A stretch of 64,000 bases of DNA, from the NCBI RefSeq assembly GCF_008365385.1, contig NZ_QOVF01000003.1, forward strand, positions 310,001 to 374,000. The letters are read 5' to 3'. Position numbers and translations under genes: made by a program. The notes under the pieces were generated by a model. The model did no database searches. It had not been told where the DNA came from and saw nothing but the letters and a program-made list of their open reading frames with translations. Positions 29,350 to 37,030 of this stretch are shown here, piece after piece (the stretch's first letter is position 1; each line of letters begins with the position of its first letter). Source of the stretch: Halopseudomonas laoshanensis. GTDB taxonomy: Bacteria; Pseudomonadota; Gammaproteobacteria; Pseudomonadales; Pseudomonadaceae.

Positions 29350-29421
29350 GTTGTGGCTTGTGCTCTGATGTTGATCCGGGGAGGAGTCGTTCAACGTCCA
29401 TCATAGGCCACATTCAAAGCG

Positions 29422-29862
29422 TCACGCTCTCACCGCCAAGAGATAATCAACCGTTGCAGACATGACAAGCTCGCCGTTCTGATCCGATGTCTCAAGCTTG
29501 CATTTGACCACGCCGTAGCTCTTGCCCGGCTTTGGTGGTTTCTTCTCCAGCACGGATACTCGCACGCTAAGAGAGTTGGGGAGCGTAACCGGGCGATGCC
29601 ACCGCACGTTCTCCATTCCTGATGCCCCAGTCATGGACGTTTGCATCAGAAAGCCGTCGACAACAATGGACGCGGTGAGCGAGAGCGTATGCAGACCGCT
29701 GGCAATCAGTTGACCGTAGATCGAGTTATCAGCCTGCGTCGGATCGAGTTGGACCGGGAGACGATCAAACTCGTTGCAGAAGCGCAAGGAGTCTTCTTCG
29801 GTCAATGGCCTTGGGCCCAGCGTCAGCATCTCACCCGGGCTGATGTCGTCGAAGTACCTCAT
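29422..29862 (-). CDS. MaoC-family (hotdog) dehydratase
   Basis: A 146-residue single-hotdog protein resembling (R)-enoyl-CoA hydratases. The catalytic-type region YGQLIASGLHTLSLTASIVVDGFL corresponds to the 'D..N..H' motif but with Q and S in the usual places, so activity is uncertain. ENVRWHRPVTLPNSLSVRVSVLEKKPP is family-typical. I used the ATG with GAGG upstream, 48 bases inside a longer frame. It begins a same-strand run with the NAD(P)-binding protein and a methyltransferase. Confidence 0.82.
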   Translation of the reverse strand: MRYFDDISPGEMLTLGPRPLTEEDSLRFCNEFDRLPVQLDPTQADNSIYGQLIASGLHTLSLTASIVVDGFLMQTSMTGASGMENVRWHRPVTLPNSLSVRVSVLEKKPPKPGKSYGVVKCKLETSDQNGELVMSATVDYLLAVRA

Positions 29863-30169
29863 AAATTCCTCACTCTGCCTGATGGCAAGCGACTCACACC
29901 CTGTTTCCATACGGTTCAGAAGAGGTAATATTCATCTGACCCCAACTACCCAGGGTAACGACAAGTCTAAGCGCGAAATAGTGACTCTGAGCTGGCAATC
30001 AGTCAGTGAAGGGAATTAGATCGGTTAGCGAGGTAGCAGGATCAGAAGAATTAAGTTCATCTTAACTGACCCCAATCACCCTCTTTGTTTTTGCCCAAAT
30101 TCCGGTTAGGTTCTGAACACCCTAGTCAGCCGAGTGGTTAGCGGTTGGCTTGATTGACCTCTTGTGGCT
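29863..30169. other. Gene-free stretch with CTGACCCC repeats, left edge of AT-rich island
   Basis: I see no credible gene here. It holds TTCATCTGACCCCAA at 29931-29945 and a second CTGACCCCAA at 30066-30075 with TTCATCTTAA just before it. The base composition drops here from GC-rich to AT-rich. The segment near 30022-30041 (GGTTAGCGAGGTAGCAGGAT) echoes GCGCGAGGTAGGAT near 32096. Confidence 0.6.
29931..29945 (+). repeat. TTCATCTGACCCC repeat copy 1
   Basis: The 13-mer TTCATCTGACCCC followed by AA. The same 13-mer recurs at 31975-31987 and inverted at 31946-31958, bracketing the two-gene cassette. Confidence 0.8.
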
Positions 30170-31144
30170 TTAATATTCGTTAAAATCAGGTTCATATGTA
30201 TAAGACGCTTCTACCTCGTCTCTAGCTTCTTGCAGCTCATCTTCGGTGTACAATCCAAAATATTCGGCAGGAGTGTAAATAGTCTTAGCCGAAAATGTAT
30301 CTCCCAGGTCACAAGCGGATAGCTTGGAAAAACCTGAGATTTTAAGTCCGCATGCAATACACTCAAAGCTTGATGGCAGCATAGATTGCCTTTGAACAAC
30401 CTCATCTTCTTCATCGTTGATTTCTGTAGAAACAGCTCCGACTGGCGCACCATGAAGTAACGCTACGGAAGCACAAGACGGGCACTCTACCCGGTGGCCT
30501 GACTGTCTTGTAGCCCAGGTAGTAGCTTGGAGTACGGCATCTTTTTTATCTGTATCTGGTTTATTTGCCCAAACCTTGGAGTGAGCCGAAATGTCTTGGC
30601 TAACACTTCTTGCGGCATCATCACCCAATGATTGAATTAATGATTCAGCATGTTTAGCATCTTCAACAAAGTCTGACAAATTTTTCCCAATAGATCTAAG
30701 CAAAGTGTCGCACGATTGATAAAAACGGGGCAGCCAACGTGCAGTCCCATTTTGACCGAAGATAACTTCACCCGTGTGGAGCTCTGCGTTACGGTCATCT
30801 GTGTGCTTAGAGCAAAAACCAGCCATTTCTTCTGTGAACTCTGGCAAAAGCTCTGTCAGTCTAGCCAACACTTCTTTTGTTGAAATCGAAATCGGATTGA
30901 ATTTCTTTGCTGTAGGTGCATTACCTAGGGCAAAAGTAATATTTCTCCAATTCTTTGAATCAGCCAATAGTACGGGAGATATGTTTGACAAAGCAGCTCT
31001 TGCCAATAGCTCGAGACTCAATGAAGACCAGAGCCCATATTGCCAGTCATCAGCCACACTTGCTTCCATTTGCTGTACATAAGTTAAGGATTTAGCAAAA
31101 AGAGAGTCGGCTTCCCAAGGGCTATTCGTTATTTTGCTTAGCAT
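30170..31144 (-). CDS. HEPN-like protein with C-terminal zinc ribbon
   Basis: A 324-residue soluble protein I cannot assign to a named family. The all-helical N-terminal half contains ADDWQYGLWSSLSLELLARAAL (30-51) and R118-NAEL-H123, an R-x4-H motif as in HEPN ribonucleases. Four cysteines follow as two pairs (C221/C224 and C262/C265), a probable zinc ribbon, then an acidic tail. The gene is AT-rich compared with its flanks. It begins 10 bases after the TauD-like gene and is probably its operon partner. A HEPN nuclease or toxin role is inferred from the motif and fold pattern only. Confidence 0.75.
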   Translation of the reverse strand: MLSKITNSPWEADSLFAKSLTYVQQMEASVADDWQYGLWSSLSLELLARAALSNISPVLLADSKNWRNITFALGNAPTAKKFNPISISTKEVLARLTELLPEFTEEMAGFCSKHTDDRNAELHTGEVIFGQNGTARWLPRFYQSCDTLLRSIGKNLSDFVEDAKHAESLIQSLGDDAARSVSQDISAHSKVWANKPDTDKKDAVLQATTWATRQSGHRVECPSCASVALLHGAPVGAVSTEINDEEDEVVQRQSMLPSSFECIACGLKISGFSKLSACDLGDTFSAKTIYTPAEYFGLYTEDELQEARDEVEASYTYEPDFNEY

Positions 31145-31154
31145 TTATATTACT

Positions 31155-31811
31155 CTAGTTAAAATAAATTCGTTCAATTTGACGATCAATAAGTTCCAAT
31201 GGAACGCTAGATCGAGCGTGAAAGTTCAGGTGGTTGTTTATAACAAGCGTATCACCAAAGTTAATTAGCTTTAAATCGATAGCCATATTCCAAAAATTGT
31301 AATCCGACATTAAGTTTTTAATCGATTTAGCGTTTTCATTGACAGGCTCTAAAAATAATGAATCCCAACGAATGCAATTCTCGCCCTCATTTGTAAACAG
31401 CAGGGGAAGGAGGACGCTTTGTTTGCCACGAGACTTTGCTACAGCGCGCCTTAAACCTTGATCAAACATTAGGTCCGCAACGAGATTTAGCGGTAAGACT
31501 TTAGTAGACACTTCTTCGTAGCCCGATACACACCTTAACATTAAGTATTTTGGAGGTGTAGACCAATGCGCGAGATCTGTGTGCAATGGGAAAGCATTTA
31601 GCCCGAATTTACCGCTGTATTGGTTATTAGAAGAAAAGCTTATATCTTTTGGGTAAATCACTTGAACATCAGAGATCATCGAATGATTAAAATAACTGGA
31701 AATTTTTACAATTGTTCCAAGCGACGCCGCTAATGATTTGATTGAGCAGTCCGGCTTCCACTTCGGAATGAATACGAACCCGTTTTCTGCTAATTCTTTT
31801 TTTATATCCAT
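31155..31811 (-). CDS. TauD/TfdA-like 2OG-Fe(II) oxygenase
   Basis: A 218-residue protein, short for TauD (about 280). The iron ligands appear as H77-T-D79 within FPLHTDLAHWSTPPKYLMLRCVSG and a distal histidine H198 in NNHLNFHARSS. Arginines R210/R214 near the end could bind 2-oxoglutarate. The N-terminus (ELAENGFVFIPKW) and DTLVINN are also TauD-like. AT-rich codon use suggests transfer. It is immediately upstream of the HEPN-like gene. The substrate is unknown. Confidence 0.78.
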   Translation of the reverse strand: MDIKKELAENGFVFIPKWKPDCSIKSLAASLGTIVKISSYFNHSMISDVQVIYPKDISFSSNNQYSGKFGLNAFPLHTDLAHWSTPPKYLMLRCVSGYEEVSTKVLPLNLVADLMFDQGLRRAVAKSRGKQSVLLPLLFTNEGENCIRWDSLFLEPVNENAKSIKNLMSDYNFWNMAIDLKLINFGDTLVINNHLNFHARSSVPLELIDRQIERIYFN

Positions 31812-32127
31812 ATGCGCTCAAGTAAATTTTTATCCCTGGCATCGCGATTACCAAATTGCTCGCTGAAATGCTCTGTTATGATTTTTCGCGACTGATTAAA
31901 CATGCTCGATTGAATTGTTTTCCGAATACCGTCCCGAATATAATTGGGGTCAGATGAATATTAATGCAAAAAACTTCATCTGACCCCGATTTTGCCGATT
32001 TTGTACATGCCTTCCCTTTATGTTCTGTGGAACGCTCATAGGTTAATTCTCGATAATCCAATGTTCGGTGGCGGGCCTAACGACCGCGTAAAGCGCGCGA
32101 GGTAGGATCGTCGCATTTGACGCGTTT
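31812..32127. other. Gene-free stretch with inverted CTGACCCC repeat
   Basis: I see no convincing gene. It holds a 13-base perfect inverted repeat (31946-31987) and a GC-richer segment around 32070-32115 (GGCGGGCCTAACGACC, then GCGCGAGGTAGGATCG), which looks like a palindromic repeat remnant rather than coding sequence. Confidence 0.6.
31946..31987. repeat. Inverted repeat GGGGTCAGATGAA / TTCATCTGACCCC
   Basis: Two perfect 13-base arms (31946-31958 and 31975-31987) around a 16-base loop. The right arm is identical to the copy at 29931. CTGACCCC-type repeats of this kind are often seen beside REP-associated tyrosine transposases; no such transposase is intact here. Confidence 0.85.
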
Positions 32128-33153
32128 TTATATGCCGCCATCACGTATTACCTTAGCGATAAATGACACGGCTTTGTCATTATAAATACTCGGCATTGCT
32201 TTGGGTAATACTCCAGTTTCATTAAAAGTGTCCTCCTGCTTTTTGCTTCTAAAATTATATGCAGAGTAATCAGCGTTGTTTTTAAGATCAGTTTCAGCTA
32301 TTACTTTCCAAACATCAGATTGCTTTGCAGGTGGATACATTTTCTGGACCTCTGGGATGAGCTCCATGGCTGAAAGTGGGTAGAGTTTTGTTAGATTCTC
32401 TTTTACACGACGAACGACCTCTACTCTATCTATTGGCACAACATCACCTACGAGCTTGAGAGTCGCTGCACCGCCTTTTTCGACGAACTGCCCTTCTTTA
32501 ACAAATTTAAGTTTACTGGCAAGCACCTCATCTAACACAAGAACTCTTGAATCGCCTTTTTCGATTAAAGCTCTTTCTGTATCGAGGATCGCTGCATTTT
32601 GGGGGCCTGCCTGTCCAATTTTTGACATTAAGTCAAGCCACTGTTGATTGTTTTGTTCAATACGTTTATTGATGATATTTTCTAACTCAGCAGATTGTAT
32701 TTTCTGAGTCCTGCCGCCGTACCTATAATATATTTCGCCGTTTTTTATGCTTTGGTCTTTCCCTTCGTCTTTCTTAGCTATTACGGGTTTCGCTGCGGAT
32801 TCATATATTCTAAAAACACCGAGATTTACACCGCCTACTTCCACTAATGCTGCTTCCCATCGTATTTCCGCAGAAAATATTTCCAGTAAATAACCTGTGA
32901 CCTTTTCTGGGTCTAGCTTTTCAAACTGGTCAACTGACTTTTCGGACATGCCAGTTAAGGTTCTAGGTGAGTCTTTGACACCATGAACAAGAAAACCACC
33001 TCTGTTGTTTGAGAATGCGGCGAAATCTCTAAAGTAATCAGCGAGCGCAGCAAGATTAAATTGTTCCTTGAACTCCAGCTCTTGCCCTTCTCTGTGAAAA
33101 AGGGTTGCACCTTTCAGCCTAACCAGTTCTTCGATTTCTTCCTGAATTATCAT
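32128..33153 (-). CDS. Schlafen/AlbA_2 domain ATP-binding-like protein
   Basis: A 341-residue protein. The AlbA_2 (Schlafen core) domain spans about 20-160. It shows E-L-E-F-K-E (25-30), FRDFAAFSNNRGGFLVHGVKDSPR (41-64), and GEIYYRYGGRTQKIQ at its end. The rest (about 170-341) is helical and unassigned. AlbA_2 proteins are often predicted transcriptional or RNA-acting regulators and occur in defence islands; eukaryotic Schlafens cleave tRNA. The AT-rich composition matches the two preceding island genes, but it lies outside the repeat-bracketed cassette and has its own upstream region. Confidence 0.83.
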   Translation of the reverse strand: MIIQEEIEELVRLKGATLFHREGQELEFKEQFNLAALADYFRDFAAFSNNRGGFLVHGVKDSPRTLTGMSEKSVDQFEKLDPEKVTGYLLEIFSAEIRWEAALVEVGGVNLGVFRIYESAAKPVIAKKDEGKDQSIKNGEIYYRYGGRTQKIQSAELENIINKRIEQNNQQWLDLMSKIGQAGPQNAAILDTERALIEKGDSRVLVLDEVLASKLKFVKEGQFVEKGGAATLKLVGDVVPIDRVEVVRRVKENLTKLYPLSAMELIPEVQKMYPPAKQSDVWKVIAETDLKNNADYSAYNFRSKKQEDTFNETGVLPKAMPSIYNDKAVSFIAKVIRDGGI

Positions 33154-33560
33154 ATATTTTTCAGCTTATCTCATGACCTCAAAAGGCATCTGATAATGAT
33201 CAGATCGGGCGCGTACGCGCGTCTTTTAATAAGTGATATAACACCTTTCCTCTAAAGCGGGATATTCTTCAACCTAATCATGCCTTGATCTTTCTTCCCT
33301 GCAAGCGGTTGTACTTTAAACCGCACGCGATCTAACCCCGTTATAGTAAACGCGCAGCACCCCACGACAACCAGCAATGGCTGGTGGCTGTGGATGTTTT
33401 GAGAAATTAGATCGGGCATCCATGCCACCGAGAAGGGGCTGCAATTTGGCAGCTACTGGCATAGTGATACTTTTTTACCGGTGTTGCCAACCTTCTTTTT
33501 GCAGCGTACCGCTAGGGTTGTTGGCGCGTTATAAAGCCGGAGCGCGGTCCCGGCTTTGAC
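33154..33560. other. Gene-free stretch at right edge of AT-rich island
   Basis: I see no convincing gene in these 407 bases. They contain a small hairpin (CCAGC-AAT-GGCTGG, near 33370) and the terminator-like stem at 33533-33557. Composition returns to GC-rich at the end. No tRNA or integrase is visible that would mark an attachment site. Confidence 0.55.
33533..33557 (-). terminator. Terminator-like stem after TSUP gene
   Basis: AAAGCCGG and CCGGCTTT pair perfectly over eight bases around a nine-base loop, just beyond the stop of the leftward TSUP gene. The T-run is only three bases, so efficiency is uncertain. Confidence 0.55.
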
Positions 33561-34307
33561 CTACATATCCACCAGCGCCTTCCCCAACAACAACGTCCCG
33601 GAAATCACCAGCAAGCTATACAGAAACACGCGGAAGCGGTGTTCATTGAGGCGGTGGTGCAGAAACTCGCCAAGCAGTGCGCCGATCACCAGCAGCGGCA
33701 TAAAGCTGACCACCCTTGGCAGACTGGGGATCAGGGTGCCGTCGAGCAGGAAGATCACGCACAGGCAGGTGTTGAGGCTGAACCAGGTGCTGAGCAGGGT
33801 GGCGCGCAGGTGGCTTTTGTTCAGTGGGGTGCCGGCCATGGCGTAGACGAGCAGTGCGCCGCCGGAGGCGAACAGGCCGTGGGTAATGCCGGCGCCGAAG
33901 GTCAGCACGCGGCTGAGCATGGGGGGATGCGGGTGCACGGTATGTTTGTGGTACATGCGCCAGAGTTCACGGGTGGAGAACCAGAGCACCAGTATGCCGA
34001 AGGCGGCCTTGAGCAGTTGGTCGCCGAGCCAGGGACGCATCAGATAACCGGCCAGGGTGCCGGCTAGCATCAATGGAAGGATCAGCTTGAGCAGAGTTGG
34101 CCAGTGAATATGCCGGCGGTTGCGCCAGGCCATATAGCCGCTCATCAGCACATTCAGCGCGATCATCACTGGTATCAGCTGCGATAGGGGCAACAGCAAC
34201 GCACCGAGGGACAGGGCGATGATCAGGCTGCCGAAGCCGGTGATGGCTTCAACCGTGTAGGCCAATAATATAAAGGCGCCGACCCAGATCCAGGGATCGA
34301 CAATCAT
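33561..34307 (-). CDS. TSUP (TauE/SafE) family membrane protein
   Basis: A 248-residue, roughly eight-helix membrane protein with AYTVEAITGFGSLIIALSLGALLLPLSQLIPVMIALNVL and the second repeat GAGITHGLFASGGALLVYAMAG. It probably carries an organic or sulfur anion. It is the last gene of a same-strand run (monooxygenase, BASS transporter, two SDR-type genes, TSUP) and follows the SDR gene by 37 bases. It is only distantly like the TSUP gene at 27 kb. Confidence 0.86.
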   Translation of the reverse strand: MIVDPWIWVGAFILLAYTVEAITGFGSLIIALSLGALLLPLSQLIPVMIALNVLMSGYMAWRNRRHIHWPTLLKLILPLMLAGTLAGYLMRPWLGDQLLKAAFGILVLWFSTRELWRMYHKHTVHPHPPMLSRVLTFGAGITHGLFASGGALLVYAMAGTPLNKSHLRATLLSTWFSLNTCLCVIFLLDGTLIPSLPRVVSFMPLLVIGALLGEFLHHRLNEHRFRVFLYSLLVISGTLLLGKALVDM

Positions 34308-34344
34308 GACGTTTTTCTCATCCGGCCTATGTTATCTCAACTGG

Positions 34345-35157
34345 TTATATCAAATCGCCTGTCTGCGGCGCTTTATCGCAGCTCACCGGCAAAGCGTTTG
34401 CGTATCGGTGCAGGTACAGCGCCGGGGCAATGCGCCACAGCAGCGCGCCGAAGCGTGATACCGGCTCGGGCAGTATCCAGCGTTTGCGCTGCTGCAGGCT
34501 GGTGTCGATCAGCTCGGCCATCCACTGGGCGCTGCGCATGCCGCCGACCATAGAGCGGGGGTGTTTGGCAACGTTGCCATCCTTGCCCAGGGCGTGGTTT
34601 TCGATGGGCGTATCGAGAAAACTGGGGTAGGCCATCAGTATATGAATGCCGTCGGCTTCCAGCTCCAGGCGCAGCACTTCGAAGAATTGCGTGAGTGCCG
34701 CCTTGGCGGCGCAATACGCGGCGCGGCCGGGTACCGGCATCCAGCCGGCCATGGAGCCAATGCAGATGATCTGTCCGGTGGACTCGCGCAGCATCGGCAA
34801 TGCGGCCAGGGTCAACTCCACCGGGCCCTGCCAGTCCACTGCCATGACCTTGCGAAACACCGCAGGATCCGTCTGGTGCGCTGGCGAGCGGTGAGTAATG
34901 CCGGCGTTGTTGACCAACAGATCAAGCTGGCCGAAACGCGCTTGGGTTTCGTCGATCAGAAAGTGAATATCTGCGGCGCGGGTGATATCGCAGGTGACCG
35001 TCAGCACCCGTTCGGGATTATTCAGTTCGGCAGCTCGAGCGTTCAGGCCGCTTTCGTCGATGTCCGCCAGTACCAGGCTATGCCCGGCGGCGAACCAATG
35101 TTGGGCCATGGCCCAACCCAGGCCAGAGGCGGCGCCGGTGATCAAAATTACGCGCAT
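34345..35157 (-). CDS. SDR-family oxidoreductase
   Basis: A 270-residue short-chain dehydrogenase: GAASGLGWA at 8-16, NNAGITHRS, a catalytic Ser in CIGSMAG, and YCAAK. The C-terminal extension (KRWILPEPVSRFGALLWRIAPALYLHRYA) is like membrane-associated SDRs that act on lipophilic alcohols. GGGAG precedes the ATG. It lies in the operon with an FMO-type monooxygenase, so it could oxidise or reduce an alcohol or ketone in the same pathway. Confidence 0.9.
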   Translation of the reverse strand: MRVILITGAASGLGWAMAQHWFAAGHSLVLADIDESGLNARAAELNNPERVLTVTCDITRAADIHFLIDETQARFGQLDLLVNNAGITHRSPAHQTDPAVFRKVMAVDWQGPVELTLAALPMLRESTGQIICIGSMAGWMPVPGRAAYCAAKAALTQFFEVLRLELEADGIHILMAYPSFLDTPIENHALGKDGNVAKHPRSMVGGMRSAQWMAELIDTSLQQRKRWILPEPVSRFGALLWRIAPALYLHRYANALPVSCDKAPQTGDLI

Positions 35158-35214
35158 GGAGGGGCTCCCTTTGGTCGCCAGTTGCAGGTGATCGGAGTGC
35201 GAATGGGTGGTCGA

Positions 35215-36144
35215 TTACTGTCGCAGTCGATTGCACTCGACAAAATATTCAAAGGTTTCCGCAGAGGTTTTGCTCAGCGGGTAGCCGAACTCTTCCTTCA
35301 AACGTCGATTGCTCAGTACTGGCCGGTAGCGCAGAAAGTTGACCTGTGCGGGGCTGGTGGGTTTGCCGCGCCACTGGGCGATTTGCAGGCCGGCTTTGAC
35401 CAGCCACACCGGCAGGGTCAGCAGCGGCTTGTTCAGGCGTTTGGCGATTTCGGCCATGGTCAGGGCGCCGTCGCCGGCCATGTTGTAGATGCCGCTCTTG
35501 TCTTCGCGCAGGCCCATTTCCATCGCGCCGATTACGTCTTCATCCCAGATGAAGACAAAGGGCGAGTCGCTACCCTTGAGCGCGAGAATGCGCGGCGCCA
35601 TAAACAGGTCGGTAATCTGGTTGCGCGTGTCTTTGCCCAGCACCGTGCCGGGGCGGAAGATCAGTTGCTGCAACTCGGGGTGCTGCTGACGGTAGCTGGC
35701 AAGCAGTTCTTCGATCTGCCGTTTGTGATCGGAGTAGGCAAACTCGGGATTGCCGCGAATCGCGTCCTGTTCGTCGATCCATTCGGGGTTGTCAGCGTAA
35801 TAGCCGTAGGCGGCGCCGGAGCTGGTGACGGTGAGGTGTTGCACGCCCGCCTGAATACAGCATTCCAGTACATTGCGCGTGCCGTTGACGTCGATGTCGA
35901 AATCCCGCGCGCGATCCTTCGAGGCCTGGAGAATCGAGGCCAGGTGCACCACTTGGGTGATGCCTTCTTCCTCAAGCACCCTGGCCAGTCCAGGATCGCG
36001 CACATCCAGTACCTGAACGGGGAAGGCCAGATCATCGCGCGCGCGAATGTCGGTGCCGATCACGTGGTAATGGGCGGCCAGCCGGTTGCCCAGTTGATGG
36101 CCGATATAGCCGGCGGCGCCGGTGATCAGAATACGTTTAGTCAT
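35215..36144 (-). CDS. NAD-dependent epimerase/dehydratase family protein
   Basis: A 309-residue extended SDR. It has GAAGYIGHQLG at 8-18, HLASILQASKDRARDFDIDVNGTRNVLECC, a catalytic YSDHK and RPGTVLG. Such proteins act on sugar nucleotides, 3-beta-hydroxysteroids or lactone/acyl substrates. The steroid dehydrogenase/isomerase branch is possible, given the monooxygenase and BASS neighbours. The start overlaps the end of the BASS gene by eight bases. Confidence 0.88.
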   Translation of the reverse strand: MTKRILITGAAGYIGHQLGNRLAAHYHVIGTDIRARDDLAFPVQVLDVRDPGLARVLEEEGITQVVHLASILQASKDRARDFDIDVNGTRNVLECCIQAGVQHLTVTSSGAAYGYYADNPEWIDEQDAIRGNPEFAYSDHKRQIEELLASYRQQHPELQQLIFRPGTVLGKDTRNQITDLFMAPRILALKGSDSPFVFIWDEDVIGAMEMGLREDKSGIYNMAGDGALTMAEIAKRLNKPLLTLPVWLVKAGLQIAQWRGKPTSPAQVNFLRYRPVLSNRRLKEEFGYPLSKTSAETFEYFVECNRLRQ

Positions 36145-37030
36145 GTGCGGTACGCGCCCAGATTTGTGAAAGAGTGAGGCCGGAAACCAGATGCCAGACG
36201 CCCCAGAACGCGGTGATCAGCATCATGCCGCCGGCTTCCGGGAAGAAGGTAAAGAGGATCACCAGACCCAGGCCGGAGTTCTGGATGCCGACTTCCATGG
36301 TCACCGCGCGGCGGTCGGGCACCGGCAGTTTCAGCAGCCACCCCATGCCGTAGCCGAGCGACAGCGCCAGCAGATTGTGGAAGACCACCAGCCAGAAGAA
36401 GCTGTGAAAGCGCTCGATAAACAGGCCAAAGTTGTTGAAAAAGGCGATGCCGACAAAGCCCAGAAATACCAGCAGCGAGGCGATGCGCAGGGGCTTTTCA
36501 CTGCGCTCAACCAGCCCCGGCAACTTGCGGCCGGTGGTCATGCCCAGCACCAGTGGCAGCGCCAGTACCAGTAGCACCAGCAGCAGAATGCCGCCCGGCT
36601 CCAGGGTGATTTGCGTCAGGTATTCGCGGGTGTGCGGATTCAGCCAGCCGTAAAAAGCGAAGTTGAGTGGCGTCAGCAGGGTAGCAGCCAGGCTGGAGAC
36701 GGCAGTCATGCTCACCGAGACAGCGACATTGCCCCGGCCCAGCCAGGTCATGATGTTGGAGAAGCTGCCGCCCGGGCAGGAGGCAACCAGAATCATGCCC
36801 AGGGCCAGTTCGGCATCGATCTTCAGCGCCCAGGTAAACAGGCAGGTGGCCAATGGTAGCAGCAGAAACTGGGCGAACAGGCCGGCCAGCGGTGCGACCG
36901 GCGCCAGCGCGATACGTTTGAAATCCTCCAGCCGCAGGCTGAGTGAAACGCCGAACATCATGCAGGCCATGATGATGTTCAGCAGAATCAGGCTCGCCGG
37001 GTCGAACTGGATCGGCAACGCGCCACTCAT
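36137..37030 (-). CDS. Bile acid:sodium symporter (BASS) family transporter
   Basis: A 297-residue membrane protein with about nine to ten helices. Its core motifs are DAELALGMILVASCPGGSFSNIMTWLGRGNVAVSVSMTAVSSLAATLLTPLNF and AVTMEVGIQNSGLGLVILFTFF, matching the BASS fold with its sodium-site E and N residues. Bacterial members move organic anions. It is translationally coupled to the monooxygenase (4-base overlap) and to the epimerase (8-base overlap). Confidence 0.9.
   Translation of the reverse strand: MSGALPIQFDPASLILLNIIMACMMFGVSLSLRLEDFKRIALAPVAPLAGLFAQFLLLPLATCLFTWALKIDAELALGMILVASCPGGSFSNIMTWLGRGNVAVSVSMTAVSSLAATLLTPLNFAFYGWLNPHTREYLTQITLEPGGILLLVLLVLALPLVLGMTTGRKLPGLVERSEKPLRIASLLVFLGFVGIAFFNNFGLFIERFHSFFWLVVFHNLLALSLGYGMGWLLKLPVPDRRAVTMEVGIQNSGLGLVILFTFFPEAGGMMLITAFWGVWHLVSGLTLSQIWARTAHD

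Noticed and set aside
31876-32061. A 61-codon minus-strand frame across the inverted repeat
   Set aside because: It spans the CTGACCCC palindrome and has no ribosome site or known domain. It looks like a by-product of the repeat.
32070-32115. GCCTAAC near 32076 as a possible integron attC site
   Set aside because: No matching GTTRRRY right end at a suitable distance and no integrase in view; it is better explained as a palindromic repeat remnant.
34561-36177. A 538-codon plus-strand frame
   Set aside because: It is the complement of two well-supported dehydrogenase genes. Long antisense frames are common at this GC content, and its protein shows no domain.
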